Counted from the stretch's first letter, positions 41,977-51,031 are shown. The stretch is DNA of 64,000 nt from Paraburkholderia flagellata (GCF_021390645.1 NZ_JAJEJT010000005.1:124001-188000), one strand, 5' to 3'. Numbers and translations: made by a program. The notes: generated from the sequence alone by a model not told the origin.

Positions 41977-43161
41977 ATGAAGAAGGCCATGTTCGGTATG
42001 GTGACGGCTGCGCTGGCGGTATCCGCGAATGCTCAAAGCAGCGTGACGTTATACGGCATTGTCGACAATGGACTGCAATATGAAACTGGCTTACCGAAAG
42101 GGAACGCGTTCGGCGCGCAGAGTGGAGGCTGGGCACAATCGCGATTTGGACTGAAAGGCGCGGAGGACATCGGCGGCGGCACGAAGGCCATCTTCCAATT
42201 GGAATCACGACTGAACACGCAAAATGGAAGTTTCGCGAATGGCAGCTTCTTCGAGGGCCAGGCGACCGTCGGTTTGCAGAATGACACCTGGGGGCAGGTG
42301 AAATTCGGCAATATGGGTTCGGCTGAAATCAGCCAGTATTCCGGTGACGTTGACCCTCAACAGACGAAGAAGTATTCAATCGGTACGCTGGTGCGAGGCC
42401 GGATTTTCTCCCAGGCAGCGAACGGAGTTGAGTATCTCTCGCCAAAGATTGCTGGATTCACGCTTCAGGGTCAATATGACCTGACGAACTCGTCGACATG
42501 GAACGCAGGCAATCCGGGAAGCGCGCCCGGTCAGCTCGGTACCTCCAGCGGCCTCGGAAGCGCGCAAGGTCGGTCAGACGGTATCAAATTATCGTACCAG
42601 CACGGCGGGTTGTTCTGGCAAGCAACTTACGATGAAGTCCGGGACCCGAACGGCCAGTTCAGCAATGTGTACCTGACGTCGCGCTCCATTCTGACGGGTG
42701 CGAGCTACGCCTTCGGACCAGTGATTGCGTATATCGGCTATCAGCATCTGAGTGCGCCGGACGCTTCGAACGAGGGGTACTTTGGCGGCGCGACGCCGAC
42801 CACGCTCCCCGCTGGGACATCATTGCCTACCGCGGTCAATCACGAGTGGGTCGGCGCAATCTGGCAGACGACTCCGGCTCTGGCCATCTCCGGGGCCGTG
42901 TATCACGCGAATGCCAACAACGGAAATGGCAACGGAACGATGTTCACACTGGGCGCAAACTATTCGCTGTCGAAGCGGACGCTTCTCTATACGGAACTCG
43001 CCTACCTGCACAATAGCTCGACGTCCAATCTCGGGCTCAATAGCGGACTCTTCGGTGCCAACGCAAACAACGACCCGGTGAACGGCAGCCCGTCAAGTAC
43101 CAATCCGAACTACGGTCAAGGTCAGTTCGGCGTGATTGCAGGAATCGCCACGCAATTCTGA
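41977..43161 (+). CDS. Gram-negative general porin (OmpC/Opc family)
   Basis: A 394-residue outer-membrane trimeric porin: signal peptide MKKAMFGMVTAALAVSANAQ, then SSVTLYGIVDNGLQYETG, the standard Burkholderiales porin opening. The body has repeated aromatic-girdle beta-strands and ends in Phe (GVIAGIATQF) as expected for Bam-assembled barrels. AAAGGAG is seven bases before ATG 41977. It probably admits the substrate of the downstream ABC transporter, since its promoter shares a block with the dioxygenase promoter. Confidence 0.92.
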   Translation: MKKAMFGMVTAALAVSANAQSSVTLYGIVDNGLQYETGLPKGNAFGAQSGGWAQSRFGLKGAEDIGGGTKAIFQLESRLNTQNGSFANGSFFEGQATVGLQNDTWGQVKFGNMGSAEISQYSGDVDPQQTKKYSIGTLVRGRIFSQAANGVEYLSPKIAGFTLQGQYDLTNSSTWNAGNPGSAPGQLGTSSGLGSAQGRSDGIKLSYQHGGLFWQATYDEVRDPNGQFSNVYLTSRSILTGASYAFGPVIAYIGYQHLSAPDASNEGYFGGATPTTLPAGTSLPTAVNHEWVGAIWQTTPALAISGAVYHANANNGNGNGTMFTLGANYSLSKRTLLYTELAYLHNSSTSNLGLNSGLFGANANNDPVNGSPSSTNPNYGQGQFGVIAGIATQF

Positions 43162-43250
43162 TGTCGCCAGTAGAGAGGGTGGGGGAGCGTGTCCGCTGCC
43201 CTCTCGAATGCGTTGAGCGTTGGGCGCCGCCTGTGACGGACGAATTCCTG

Positions 43251-44291
43251 TCACCGGAATCTGGCGGCGATGTGGTCGGGGATATTCTCCGGTGTCACGA
43301 CAACCACCGACGACGAGTGCGAGACCGCCGAGGCGGGCAACATCTTATGGAAATGCATGATGTGCTGACACGCCGCTCTCATGTCTTGCCGAAGTTCGTG
43401 GTACAGAATTGCCTGTATCTTGCCCTCACGCAGCAGCTTTATGTTGTCCCGGTCCAGGTCGTGGCCGATGTAGCATTTTGGTGTCTTCCCTTGTGCCTCG
43501 AGCGCTCGCAAGATTGCTCGATTGCCGCCGCCCATCGAATAGACCGCCAGAATGTCAGTCTTCGCACGGAGGACGTTCTGGACGAGCTTCTCTGTAGTCT
43601 CGTCGAGTCCGTGACCACCGCTCGCATCAATCAAGGTAAGTTGAGGCTGTCGCGTCCGTAACGCGCGACGGAAGCTTATCTCGCGCTCCTCTTCGCCTCT
43701 GAAGCGCTCGTCGCTCATCGTAATCAGGACGTTGCCGGTTTTGTCGCCTACCCAGTGCACGAGAAGGTAGGCCGCAGTTGCTCCCGCAACCCGATTGTCC
43801 AGACCGGCATAGGCAATACGGCCCGACAGCGGAATATCGGTGAACGTCGTGACAACAGGAATACCGCGCTGTTTAAGGTCGCCGATTGCATCAGAAATCT
43901 CGGGTACGTCGCGCGCCTTCAGGAAGACCCCGTGGCTACCGCGTTGCGCAATTGCACGAAGCGCTTCAACGACTTCTGGCGTGGTCATCGTCTCGCGCAT
44001 GAGGAAGCGTGGACGAAAGATGGCGGGTTGTAGAGTCGGCAGTTCCGCCTCCAGAGCATCCTTGATTTCCTCAGCGAACCGGTCGGGGGCTTCGACGACG
44101 ACATCGACAATGAGCTTTCGTCCAGCCGATGCCGAATAGAGTTCCTGCTTCTCGAGTTCCTTGATGGCTTGCTCAATGCGCTTCTTCGTCTGCTCGCGAA
44201 CAGCCCCGCGATTGTTAAGTACGCGGTCGACCGTAGCGACGCCTACCCCAGCCTGGAGGGCTATCTCCTTGATTAGAAAGCGATGAGCCAT
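43251..44291 (-). CDS. LacI-family transcriptional regulator
   Basis: A 346-residue LacI regulator. The N-terminal HTH reads FLIKEIALQAGVGVATVDRV with the hinge helix LNNRGAVREQTKKRI; a sugar-binding-protein-like effector domain follows (VVVTTFTDIPLSGRIAYAGL, VYSMGGGNRAILRAL). ATG 44291 gives the family N-terminus. It is divergent from a LysR gene and located between the porin and the catabolic operon. It should sense a sugar- or polyol-like inducer, consistent with the ChvE-type transporter. Confidence 0.9.
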   Translation of the reverse strand: MAHRFLIKEIALQAGVGVATVDRVLNNRGAVREQTKKRIEQAIKELEKQELYSASAGRKLIVDVVVEAPDRFAEEIKDALEAELPTLQPAIFRPRFLMRETMTTPEVVEALRAIAQRGSHGVFLKARDVPEISDAIGDLKQRGIPVVTTFTDIPLSGRIAYAGLDNRVAGATAAYLLVHWVGDKTGNVLITMSDERFRGEEEREISFRRALRTRQPQLTLIDASGGHGLDETTEKLVQNVLRAKTDILAVYSMGGGNRAILRALEAQGKTPKCYIGHDLDRDNIKLLREGKIQAILYHELRQDMRAACQHIMHFHKMLPASAVSHSSSVVVVTPENIPDHIAARFR

Positions 44292-44699
44292 GATGTGCGT
44301 CTCGCAATTGATGTTCTCTTGATTGCTTGATGATATAGCAGCGCTGTGCGGCAGACCAGGCGCAACCAGCACGGAGGCATCGCTCGCTAGAACAAGTGTA
44401 CGGCTGGCGAGGAGAGCCTCCGGAGCTTGCGCGTGGCGGAAAGTCTTGCCAGCAGGGATTGACAGGGCGTAACGGTAGAGACCCTGATCTCATATTGATG
44501 CCAGAGTACGGCTCGGTCTCATTTATTTGGGGCAGGGTATTTCCCGATTCTGATGGATTTTTGATGGATTTTGGCAGCGTTGCTCGCGTCAATGCTGACG
44601 TATTCTTCTAACCGGGCACGGCAGTGAGGCGGTCAGCGACTGGTGCTTGCGCGCGTGACCCCGTGCCGAACACGCGGATGACCTGGATGGTGTGGAGAG
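44292..44699. promoter_or_regulatory. LacI/LysR divergent control region with an 11-bp tandem repeat
   Basis: About 408 bp between divergent regulator genes. TGATGGATTTT occurs twice in perfect tandem (44551-44561 and 44562-44572), one helical turn apart. Just upstream lies TTTCCCGATTCTG, also seen before the porin gene. These are candidate operator elements for the LacI or LysR protein. Confidence 0.4.
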
Positions 44700-45614
44700 A
44701 TGGACCAGTTTAAGGAAGTTCAGCTGTTCGTCGAGGTCGCGGAGACAGGTAGCATCAGTCGGGCGGCCGAAGCGGTGGACCTGTCCATATCCGCTGCAAG
44801 TCGCTATCTCATTGCGCTTGAGAGCCGGCTCGGTGTGCAACTCGTGCGAAGGACAACCCGGAATCTCTGCCTCACGGAAGCAGGAGAAGAGTTTCACCGG
44901 CGGTGTAAATCCATCCTTGCAGACCTCGGCGAAGCCGAACTGGTCGTCAAGGATGCTACGGCGCGGCCGAGTGGTTTGCTGCGGGTGACGGCTTCGCTCT
45001 CGTTTTGCATGCTGCATATTGCGCCGATGCTTCCGGAATTTACGGCGCGCTATCCGGACATCAACGTTGATGTTGTCGCTGCGAATCGGTACTACGACAT
45101 CATCGAGAATGGGATTGACGTAGCAGTCCGAACCAAGGTCCTCGAAGCGGACAGCAACATAACAGTGCGAAGGCTTGCCTCGACGCGTCGAGTTTTGACC
45201 GCCGCGCCGAGTTACATTGCCGCAAACGGTTCGCCGCGCTTTCCAGCGGAGCTTGGCAAGCACAGGCTGCTGAACTATGGACTCGCCGACAATCCCCGAG
45301 ATCTTGCGTTCCAGCGCGATGGCGAGTGCGTCGTTGTCAAGGTGAAGCCCTTACTTGAATCCAATGACGGTCAAATCCTGCGAGCCGCCGCACTTGATGG
45401 CATGGGAATACTCGTCCAGCCAAAGTACATCGTGTACGACGATATCAGGGCGGGTCGTCTCGTACCGGTCCTGGACGAATGGGACCTGCCTCGCCTCACC
45501 ATGAACATAGCGTTTCAGACGCGCTCGCATATGCCAGTCAAGGTTCGCCTCTTCATTGACGCGCTTCTTGAGCGCTTTCGCAAGAACGAGTTCGAGCGGC
45601 TCTGGACGGAGTAA
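44700..45614 (+). CDS. LysR-family transcriptional regulator
   Basis: A 304-residue LysR regulator. The HTH spans about residues 1-60 (VEVAETGSISRAAEAVDLSI, SAASRYLIALESRLGVQLV), followed by a substrate-binding-fold effector domain. It resembles the DSF/TdcA-like group active at catabolic loci. It precedes the dioxygenase operon on the same strand, with a hairpin in the gap. With the LacI gene it gives the locus two regulators, perhaps one for the sugar-like substrate and one for an aromatic intermediate. Confidence 0.9.
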   Translation: MDQFKEVQLFVEVAETGSISRAAEAVDLSISAASRYLIALESRLGVQLVRRTTRNLCLTEAGEEFHRRCKSILADLGEAELVVKDATARPSGLLRVTASLSFCMLHIAPMLPEFTARYPDINVDVVAANRYYDIIENGIDVAVRTKVLEADSNITVRRLASTRRVLTAAPSYIAANGSPRFPAELGKHRLLNYGLADNPRDLAFQRDGECVVVKVKPLLESNDGQILRAAALDGMGILVQPKYIVYDDIRAGRLVPVLDEWDLPRLTMNIAFQTRSHMPVKVRLFIDALLERFRKNEFERLWTE

Positions 45615-45639
45615 TCACGCGCTCGCTCAAGCGGCGCGC

Positions 45640-45656
45640 AAACCGCAGGGCGGTTT
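45640..45656 (+). terminator. possible terminator or attenuator hairpin after the LysR gene
   Basis: AAACCGC-AGG-GCGGTTT forms a perfect 7-bp stem with a 3-nt loop, 26 bp after the LysR stop. Only a short T-run follows, so it is a weak terminator candidate. It lies just upstream of the conserved promoter block at 45674 and would separate lysR transcription from the catabolic operon. Confidence 0.5.
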
Positions 45657-45673
45657 CCCACCAGGAGCGAAAG

Positions 45674-45720
45674 AGATTCCCTTTTCAGCTCTGTTTTGCC
45701 AGCAATAGCGAATATAGACT
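45674..45720 (+). promoter_or_regulatory. catabolic operon promoter block shared with the porin promoter
   Basis: AGATTCC, CAGCTCTGT (45686-45694) and GCGAATATAGACT. TATAGA (45713-45718) is a good -10, 18 bp from CTCTGT. The order, spacing and core sequence match the block before the porin gene at 41805-41851. This suggests the same regulator and sigma factor act at both. The dioxygenase ATG is 40 bp downstream, preceded by GAAGGAGA. Confidence 0.55.
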
Positions 45721-45759
45721 GCCTTCAAAGCTGCAGAGAAACATTGAAGGAGACACTCA

Positions 45760-46686
45760 ATGCATCAGGCCGCACCCACCTCAGTCTCGCAAACCTCCGC
45801 GCCGTACTTCGAAGAAGAACATTCAGCGGACGTAGTGAACGCGCGCATGGGGCAAGACGTCAGTCCCAGGCTCAAGCAGGTTATGTCTGTTCTTGTGAAG
45901 CACGTTCACGCTGCGGTAAAGGAAATTGAGCCGTCGCACGAAGAATGGTTTTCGGCGATTCGATTCCTGACCGAGACAGGCCAGATGTGCAACGAGTGGA
46001 GGCAGGAGTACATCCTGTTATCCGACATTCTCGGTGTTTCGATGCTGGTTGACGCTATCAACCATCGTCGACCGAGCGGGGCGACGCCGAACACGATTCT
46101 TGGCCCGTTCTATGTTGCCGACGCGCCGGCGTACGAAAACGGCGCCAACATCTGCCTTGATGGGAAGGGTGAACCGCTTGTCGTCTGTGGACAAGTCACC
46201 GATATCGCTGGAAAGCCGATTCCGGACGCGAAGCTCGAAGTCTGGCAGACGAACGACGATGGCTTTTACGACGTCCAGCAAAAGGGCATCCAGCCGGATT
46301 CGAATCTGCGAGGCGTGTTCACGTCGGACGATGAAGGGCGCTACTGGTTCAAGTCGGTCAAGCCACGTCACTATCCGATTCCCGCGGATGGTCCTGTCGG
46401 CAAGCTGCTCGGCGCAATGGGCCGTCACCCCAACCGCGCTGCGCATTTGCACTTCATCGTAACCACGCCTGGCTACGAGCCCGTGATTACGCACATTTTT
46501 ACGCCCGACTGCCCGTACCTCCCCGAAGATGCAGTCTTTGGCGTGAAGCGCGAACTGATTGCCGACTTCAAGAAGGTCGATGACCTTGAGGCCGCGCGAC
46601 AGGTTGGATTCACAGCGCCGTTCTGGTCTGTCGCGTGGGACTTCACCCTCGCGCCGTCCTTGAGCGCGATAAGAGCCATACCGTAA
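45760..46686 (+). CDS. intradiol ring-cleavage dioxygenase (hydroxyquinol 1,2-dioxygenase-like)
   Basis: A 308-residue Fe(III) intradiol dioxygenase with the N-terminal helical dimerisation domain and the catalytic beta-sandwich. Iron ligands are visible as Tyr in LGPFYVADAP, Tyr in RHYPIPADGP, and His residues in HPNRAAHLHFIV. The end of the core (ITHIFTPDCPYLPEDAVFGV) is typical of the hydroxyquinol/chlorocatechol branch. Pairing with maleylacetate reductase at 54271 favours hydroxyquinol (1,2,4-trihydroxybenzene) cleavage to maleylacetate over catechol cleavage. It is the first structural gene of the operon. Confidence 0.88.
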   Translation: MHQAAPTSVSQTSAPYFEEEHSADVVNARMGQDVSPRLKQVMSVLVKHVHAAVKEIEPSHEEWFSAIRFLTETGQMCNEWRQEYILLSDILGVSMLVDAINHRRPSGATPNTILGPFYVADAPAYENGANICLDGKGEPLVVCGQVTDIAGKPIPDAKLEVWQTNDDGFYDVQQKGIQPDSNLRGVFTSDDEGRYWFKSVKPRHYPIPADGPVGKLLGAMGRHPNRAAHLHFIVTTPGYEPVITHIFTPDCPYLPEDAVFGVKRELIADFKKVDDLEAARQVGFTAPFWSVAWDFTLAPSLSAIRAIP

Positions 46687-46757
46687 TCGCGTGATGTGCG
46701 CGGCTATTTGAGCTGCGAAACACTCCGAGTCAACCTGAGACAACTGGATACCTTCAA

Positions 46758-47639
46758 ATGAGCACGAAAAGCAAAGAGTTGTTGGCCGCGTACTGGACGC
46801 TCGCAGGTGATGTCTACCCAGGCGCGCCTACGGAAATCAGTCCGTTTCCACTGCGTGAACGCGCGGAGGCCGCGTCCAAAGCCGGCTGGCGAGGCATTGG
46901 CCTCATCCTCGATGACCTCGAGTACAGCGTCGAGCAGTACGGCGTCGCAGGCGTGAAGAAGATTCTTGAAGACACGGGGATGAAGTATTTTGAACTCGAA
47001 ATCCTCATGGACTGGTACCTCGATGGCGAGCCACGCGCCAGGTCGGACCATTTTCGACGTCGTGTCATCGAGTTGGGCGCCGAGCTTGGCATGCGAAACC
47101 TGAAAATCGGTGCGAATCCCTTTGACGAAAGCCCCGCCGACTTCCCGCGCATGACGCACGAATTCGCGAAGCTCTGCGAAGACGTCGCTGCAGTTGGCGC
47201 GACGGTCGCAATAGAGTTCATGCCGTTTTCCGTTATCAGGAACATCAGCGACGCACTGAGGATTGCCGAAGGCGCTAACCAGCCCAATGGTGGACTGATG
47301 GTCGACCACTGGCACGTTGCACGCTTTGGTAGCCCCTATAGCGAGATCGCGAACATCCCGGCGCGCTTCATCAAGGGCGTAGAACTGGACGATGTGGACG
47401 CGCAGGTCAAGGGCACGCTGCTCGACGACTCGACTTTTAACCGCAAGCTGTGCGGAGAAGGCGTAGCCGACTGTCGCGCGTTTGTCGATGCGCTCGACCG
47501 TGCTGGCTGCACCCTCCCGTACTACGGCGTCGAACTGATTTCTGAGCCGTTCCGGAAGCTGTCACTCGAACAGATGGCCAGGCGTGCCTACGACACCACT
47601 ATCGCCCAGTTTTCGACGAAAGCGGACGCCGCTGCCTGA
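46758..47639 (+). CDS. TIM-barrel sugar phosphate isomerase/epimerase family protein (IolE-like)
   Basis: A 293-residue xylose-isomerase-like TIM barrel. Metal-ligand positions are consistent with Glu in AIEFMPFS, Asp in MVDHWHV, and Glu in GVELISEP near the C-terminus. The family includes inosose dehydratase (IolE), 3-dehydroshikimate dehydratase, ketose epimerases and C-deglycosylating subunits. Between a dioxygenase and two Gfo/Idh/MocA dehydrogenases, a dehydratase, epimerase or eliminase acting on a keto-sugar or keto-cyclitol is the most economical role. The exact reaction is unknown. Confidence 0.82.
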   Translation: MSTKSKELLAAYWTLAGDVYPGAPTEISPFPLRERAEAASKAGWRGIGLILDDLEYSVEQYGVAGVKKILEDTGMKYFELEILMDWYLDGEPRARSDHFRRRVIELGAELGMRNLKIGANPFDESPADFPRMTHEFAKLCEDVAAVGATVAIEFMPFSVIRNISDALRIAEGANQPNGGLMVDHWHVARFGSPYSEIANIPARFIKGVELDDVDAQVKGTLLDDSTFNRKLCGEGVADCRAFVDALDRAGCTLPYYGVELISEPFRKLSLEQMARRAYDTTIAQFSTKADAAA

Positions 47640-47678
47640 CGCACCCGTCGCCCAAACCAATCATCTCCGGAGACAAAC

Positions 47679-48671
47679 ATGATTCGAATCGCCGTACTTG
47701 GTGCTGGCCGCATCGGTCGCATTCACGCTGCAAACGCTGCTGCAATCCCGAACGCCACGCTCGTCGTCGTGGCGGACCCGGTTGCCAGCGCAGCCAGCTC
47801 GCTCGCTGAACGCCTCGGTTGCGAAGCATCGACGGACCCGATGGCTGTCTTGCAACGCAGCGATATCGACGCGGTGGTCATCGGCACGCCGACGGACACG
47901 CACATCACGTTCATGCTGGAAGCCGTGGCGCGCGGCAAGGCCGTTCTCTGCGAGAAGCCCATCGACCTCGATATGGACAAGTCACTGGCTGCCGCCCGGG
48001 AAGTGGAGCGTCAGCGCGGCCGCGTCATGCTTGCCTTCAATCGCCGGTTCGACCCGACTTCCCAGGCGTTCCGCAAGGCAATCGATGCGGGTGAGGTGGG
48101 CGAAGTGCGCCAGGTTGTCATCTCGAGCCGTGACCCCGGCATGCCGCCGCGCGACTATGTCGAGCATTCGGGCGGGATTTTCCGTGACATGGTGATTCAT
48201 GACCTCGACATGGCGCGTTGGCTGCTCGGTGAGGAACCGGTTGAAGTCATGGCGATGGCGAGCCGCCTCGTCGACACGTCGCTCTCCGAGCTGGGCGACT
48301 TCGACACGGTCATGGTTCAGCTGCGTACGGCCTCCGGCAAGCAATGCCACATCAACTGCTGTCGCGAAGCCGTTTATGGCTACGACCAGCGTATGGAGGT
48401 GTCGGGCTCCGGGGGCATGCTTCTGCAGGAGAATCTGCGGCCCTCGACGATTCGTCGGTGGACGAAAGAAGCGACGGACGCACGCGAGCCGCTGCTCAAC
48501 TTCTTCCTCGAGCGCTATGTCGACGCGTACCGTGCCGAGTTGCAAGCGTTCGTCGGCGCGTTGAACGACAACGCACCGCTTCCGACCTCAGTCGACGACG
48601 GCCTTAAGGCGCTGCGTCTCGCCGAATGCGCGCTCGAGTCCGCGACGTCCGGTAAAGCGGTCAAGGTCTAA
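47679..48671 (+). CDS. Gfo/Idh/MocA family oxidoreductase (inositol 2-dehydrogenase-like)
   Basis: A 330-residue NAD(P)-dependent dehydrogenase with Rossmann motif GAGRIGRIHAANAA, the family motif CEKPID (Lys-Pro dyad) and the catalytic-region stretch GGIFRDMVIHDLDMARWLLG (with D/H typical of IolG). Such enzymes oxidise a secondary alcohol of a cyclitol or sugar. It lies 39 bp after the TIM-barrel gene. IolG plus an IolE-like protein is the classic start of inositol catabolism, but no IolD, IolB, IolC or IolJ gene is present here. Confidence 0.88.
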   Translation: MIRIAVLGAGRIGRIHAANAAAIPNATLVVVADPVASAASSLAERLGCEASTDPMAVLQRSDIDAVVIGTPTDTHITFMLEAVARGKAVLCEKPIDLDMDKSLAAAREVERQRGRVMLAFNRRFDPTSQAFRKAIDAGEVGEVRQVVISSRDPGMPPRDYVEHSGGIFRDMVIHDLDMARWLLGEEPVEVMAMASRLVDTSLSELGDFDTVMVQLRTASGKQCHINCCREAVYGYDQRMEVSGSGGMLLQENLRPSTIRRWTKEATDAREPLLNFFLERYVDAYRAELQAFVGALNDNAPLPTSVDDGLKALRLAECALESATSGKAVKV

Positions 48672-48695
48672 CCATCCAGCTGGAGGAGATTCGTC

Positions 48696-49784
48696 ATGAC
48701 ACGAAAGATTGGTCCCGGTGAATCGGTAGGCGTCGCATGCCTTGGTATCACGCACCCGCATACGTCGGGGCGCGTCAAGGCGATACAGCGTCGGACCGAT
48801 GCCAGGATGCTCGGTGCGTGGGACACCAGCCCGTTGCTGAAGCCGTTCGTCGATGCGCTGGGACTCGAGGTTCGTACGAAAGAGGCAATCCTCGCCGACG
48901 AGAACGTGCATGTCGTTCTCGTACACTCGAAAAGCGACAGGATGGCGGACCTCGCCATCGAAGCGCTCGAAGCTGGCAAGGCCGTGCTGTGCGAGAAGCC
49001 GGCGGGCCGCGGATCGGAAGACGCGCGCCGTATCGCTCAGGCAGTCGAGCGCACGGGCGGGCTATTTCAGGTTGGCTACTGCTGGCGCTTTGCGCCGTCG
49101 GTCGACGCAATGCAGGCAGCCCTGAAGAGCGGGCGCCTGGGCAAGGTCGTTCAGGTGCGCGCGCACGGCGGTTGCTCGCACGATGAAGCAGGCACTGCGC
49201 ACATGACGCAGCCTGGCGATATCGGTGGCGCTGTGTTCGTCATTGGTTGCCACCTGGTGGACCGCATTCTTCTCCACTTCGGAACGCCGCGGTCGGTGAA
49301 TGCGCGCATCACGAAGTTCCCGAACTTTCATGGCGACGAGTCCCGCGAAGACGCTGCTGGCGCGGTGCTCAACTACGAAGACAAGATTGTGACCATCGAC
49401 TTCATGTCGTGGGACGTGTTGCCCTGGACAGAGAGCTGGGACATCACGGCGTATGGCACAGAAGGGATTATGTCTTCGAGGTCTTTGCCGGCCAGCTACA
49501 AGATCTACGATGCCGGTAAGGGTGCTTACCCGGAGGGTTGGACGGAATGGCAGGAAACGAGCTTCCCGGAAATCTGGGCCACGAAGAAGACCGAGTATTC
49601 GCCGGACATCGCTGAAATCGGCAACCCCGTTTATTTCGACCGCGAATCGAACGCGTTCTTCGATGCGCTGCGTAACGGTACGCCGTCTGTCGTTCCCGCT
49701 ACGCAGGCATACAACATCAGCCGCGTCATCGAGGCGATGTTCGCCTCCTCGAAGCAGGCTGGGGCGGAAGTGTTTATTGAGTAA
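48696..49784 (+). CDS. Gfo/Idh/MocA family oxidoreductase (second)
   Basis: A 362-residue dehydrogenase of the same superfamily but divergent from its neighbour. The dinucleotide motif is less canonical (ACLGITHPHTSGRVKAIQRR), followed by LCEKPAGRGSEDARRIAQAV and GGAVFVIGCHLVDRILLHFG. Divergent members oxidise glycosides at the 3-hydroxyl or interconvert keto-sugars. Two such enzymes in one operon suggest successive oxidations or an oxidation/reduction pair. A perfect hairpin follows the gene at 49792. Confidence 0.85.
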   Translation: MTRKIGPGESVGVACLGITHPHTSGRVKAIQRRTDARMLGAWDTSPLLKPFVDALGLEVRTKEAILADENVHVVLVHSKSDRMADLAIEALEAGKAVLCEKPAGRGSEDARRIAQAVERTGGLFQVGYCWRFAPSVDAMQAALKSGRLGKVVQVRAHGGCSHDEAGTAHMTQPGDIGGAVFVIGCHLVDRILLHFGTPRSVNARITKFPNFHGDESREDAAGAVLNYEDKIVTIDFMSWDVLPWTESWDITAYGTEGIMSSRSLPASYKIYDAGKGAYPEGWTEWQETSFPEIWATKKTEYSPDIAEIGNPVYFDRESNAFFDALRNGTPSVVPATQAYNISRVIEAMFASSKQAGAEVFIE

Positions 49785-49791
49785 GGGGCGG

Positions 49792-49811
49792 CTGGCCGCA
49801 CACGCGGCCAG
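49792..49811 (+). repeat. strong hairpin between dehydrogenase and chvE genes
   Basis: CTGGCCGC-ACAC-GCGGCCAG is a perfect 8-bp GC-rich stem with a tetraloop and no T-run. In ABC operons such a structure before the binding-protein gene often stabilises or partly terminates the mRNA to set expression ratios. The gap to chvE (85 bp) also holds its ribosome binding site (CAGGAGAC). Confidence 0.55.
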
Positions 49812-49868
49812 TGACTAAATCGATCAATTTTCCCAAATAAATACGTAGTCCTAATTCAGGAGACAAAA

Positions 49869-50939
49869 ATGAACATCATCAAGCGTGTTGTGGTTGCTGT
49901 TGGCTTCAGCGTCGGGTTTGCTGCAATGGCGACGTCCTCTTACGCCCAGGAGAAGGGCGTCATCGGCATTTCGCTGCCGGACAAGACCGAATCGCGTTGG
50001 CTCACCGACGGGAAGAGCATGGTCGATGCGCTGAAAGCGAAGGGCTACACGGCTGACCTGCAGTACGCGAACTACGACGTTTCCACGCAGGTGAACCAGG
50101 TCGAAAACATGCTGGCCAAGGGTGTGAAGGCGCTGGTGATTGCACCTATCGACGGAAAGACGTTCTCCGACGCGCTCGCCTATGCACAGAAAAAGCACAT
50201 CAAGGTCATCTCTTATGACCGCCTGATTAGCCAGACGAAGGATGTCGACTACTACGCCACGTTCGATAACTACGGTGTCGGCGTGCTCCAGGCTCAAAGC
50301 ATTGTGGACACCTGGAAAAAGAAGGGCAGCAAGACGCCGTACAACATCGAGATTTTTGGTGGCTCGTCGGACGACAACAACGCTCACATGATTTACGCGG
50401 GCGGTATGTCGGTGCTCAAGCCGTATGTCGACAGCGGAAAGTTCGTGATTCGCAGCAAGCAGGAGGCGTTTGAAAAAATCGCAACCCGCAACTGGGACGG
50501 CGCTACGGCTCAGTCACGTATGGACAACCTCCTTAGCGCGTTCTATGGCAAGGACCACCTCGATGCTGTGTGGACCCCTAATGACGCAATTGCCATCGGC
50601 GTAATTTCGTCGCTCAAGGGTGTGGGCTACGGTTCCGCGCAGTCCCCTATGCCGGTGGTGACCGGGCAGGACGCAGACGTCCAGAATGTGAAGGCCATTG
50701 TTCGAGGCGACCAGACGACGACCGTCTTCAAGGATACGCGCAAGCTCGCGAGCATTACGGCTGACATGGTGGACGACGCACTGACCGGCAAGACCGTCCC
50801 AGTGAACGACACGAAGAGCTACAACAACGGCGCGAAGATTGTCCCGACGTATCTGGTCAAGCCGGTTCTCGTCGACAAGGAGAGCGTCCAGCCGCTTCTC
50901 GTGAACAGTGGCTACTACACGCCGGCACAAATCAAGTAG
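49869..50939 (+). CDS. chvE: sugar ABC transporter substrate-binding protein (ChvE type)
   Basis: A 356-residue periplasmic protein with a signal peptide (to about residue 26, SSYAQ) and the two-lobe sugar-binding fold. The segment PYNIEIFGGSSDDNNAHMIY is characteristic of ChvE, the multiple-monosaccharide receptor (galactose, arabinose, glucose, sugar acids). It is followed by the MmsA/GguA-like ATPase and MmsB/GguB-like permease, the normal ChvE set. In this operon the ligand may instead be a cyclitol or glycoside. Confidence 0.85.
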   Translation: MNIIKRVVVAVGFSVGFAAMATSSYAQEKGVIGISLPDKTESRWLTDGKSMVDALKAKGYTADLQYANYDVSTQVNQVENMLAKGVKALVIAPIDGKTFSDALAYAQKKHIKVISYDRLISQTKDVDYYATFDNYGVGVLQAQSIVDTWKKKGSKTPYNIEIFGGSSDDNNAHMIYAGGMSVLKPYVDSGKFVIRSKQEAFEKIATRNWDGATAQSRMDNLLSAFYGKDHLDAVWTPNDAIAIGVISSLKGVGYGSAQSPMPVVTGQDADVQNVKAIVRGDQTTTVFKDTRKLASITADMVDDALTGKTVPVNDTKSYNNGAKIVPTYLVKPVLVDKESVQPLLVNSGYYTPAQIK

Positions 50940-51031
50940 ACGGCGGCGTAGTTCAGGGCGCCGTTACAGGGTGAGGAAATGACGGCGCTCTGATGTCAGG
51001 CGTCGAGCGCAAGGAATACGAGGATACGGAG

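Noticed and set aside
43173..43205. Possible terminator after the porin gene (GAGAGGG...CCCTCTC)
   Set aside because: The loop is 19 nt and no T-run follows; too weak to annotate.
47679..49784. Calling the locus a standard inositol (iol) operon
   Set aside because: IolG- and IolE-like genes are present, but IolB, IolC, IolD, IolA and IolJ are absent, while ring-cleavage and maleylacetate reductase genes are present.
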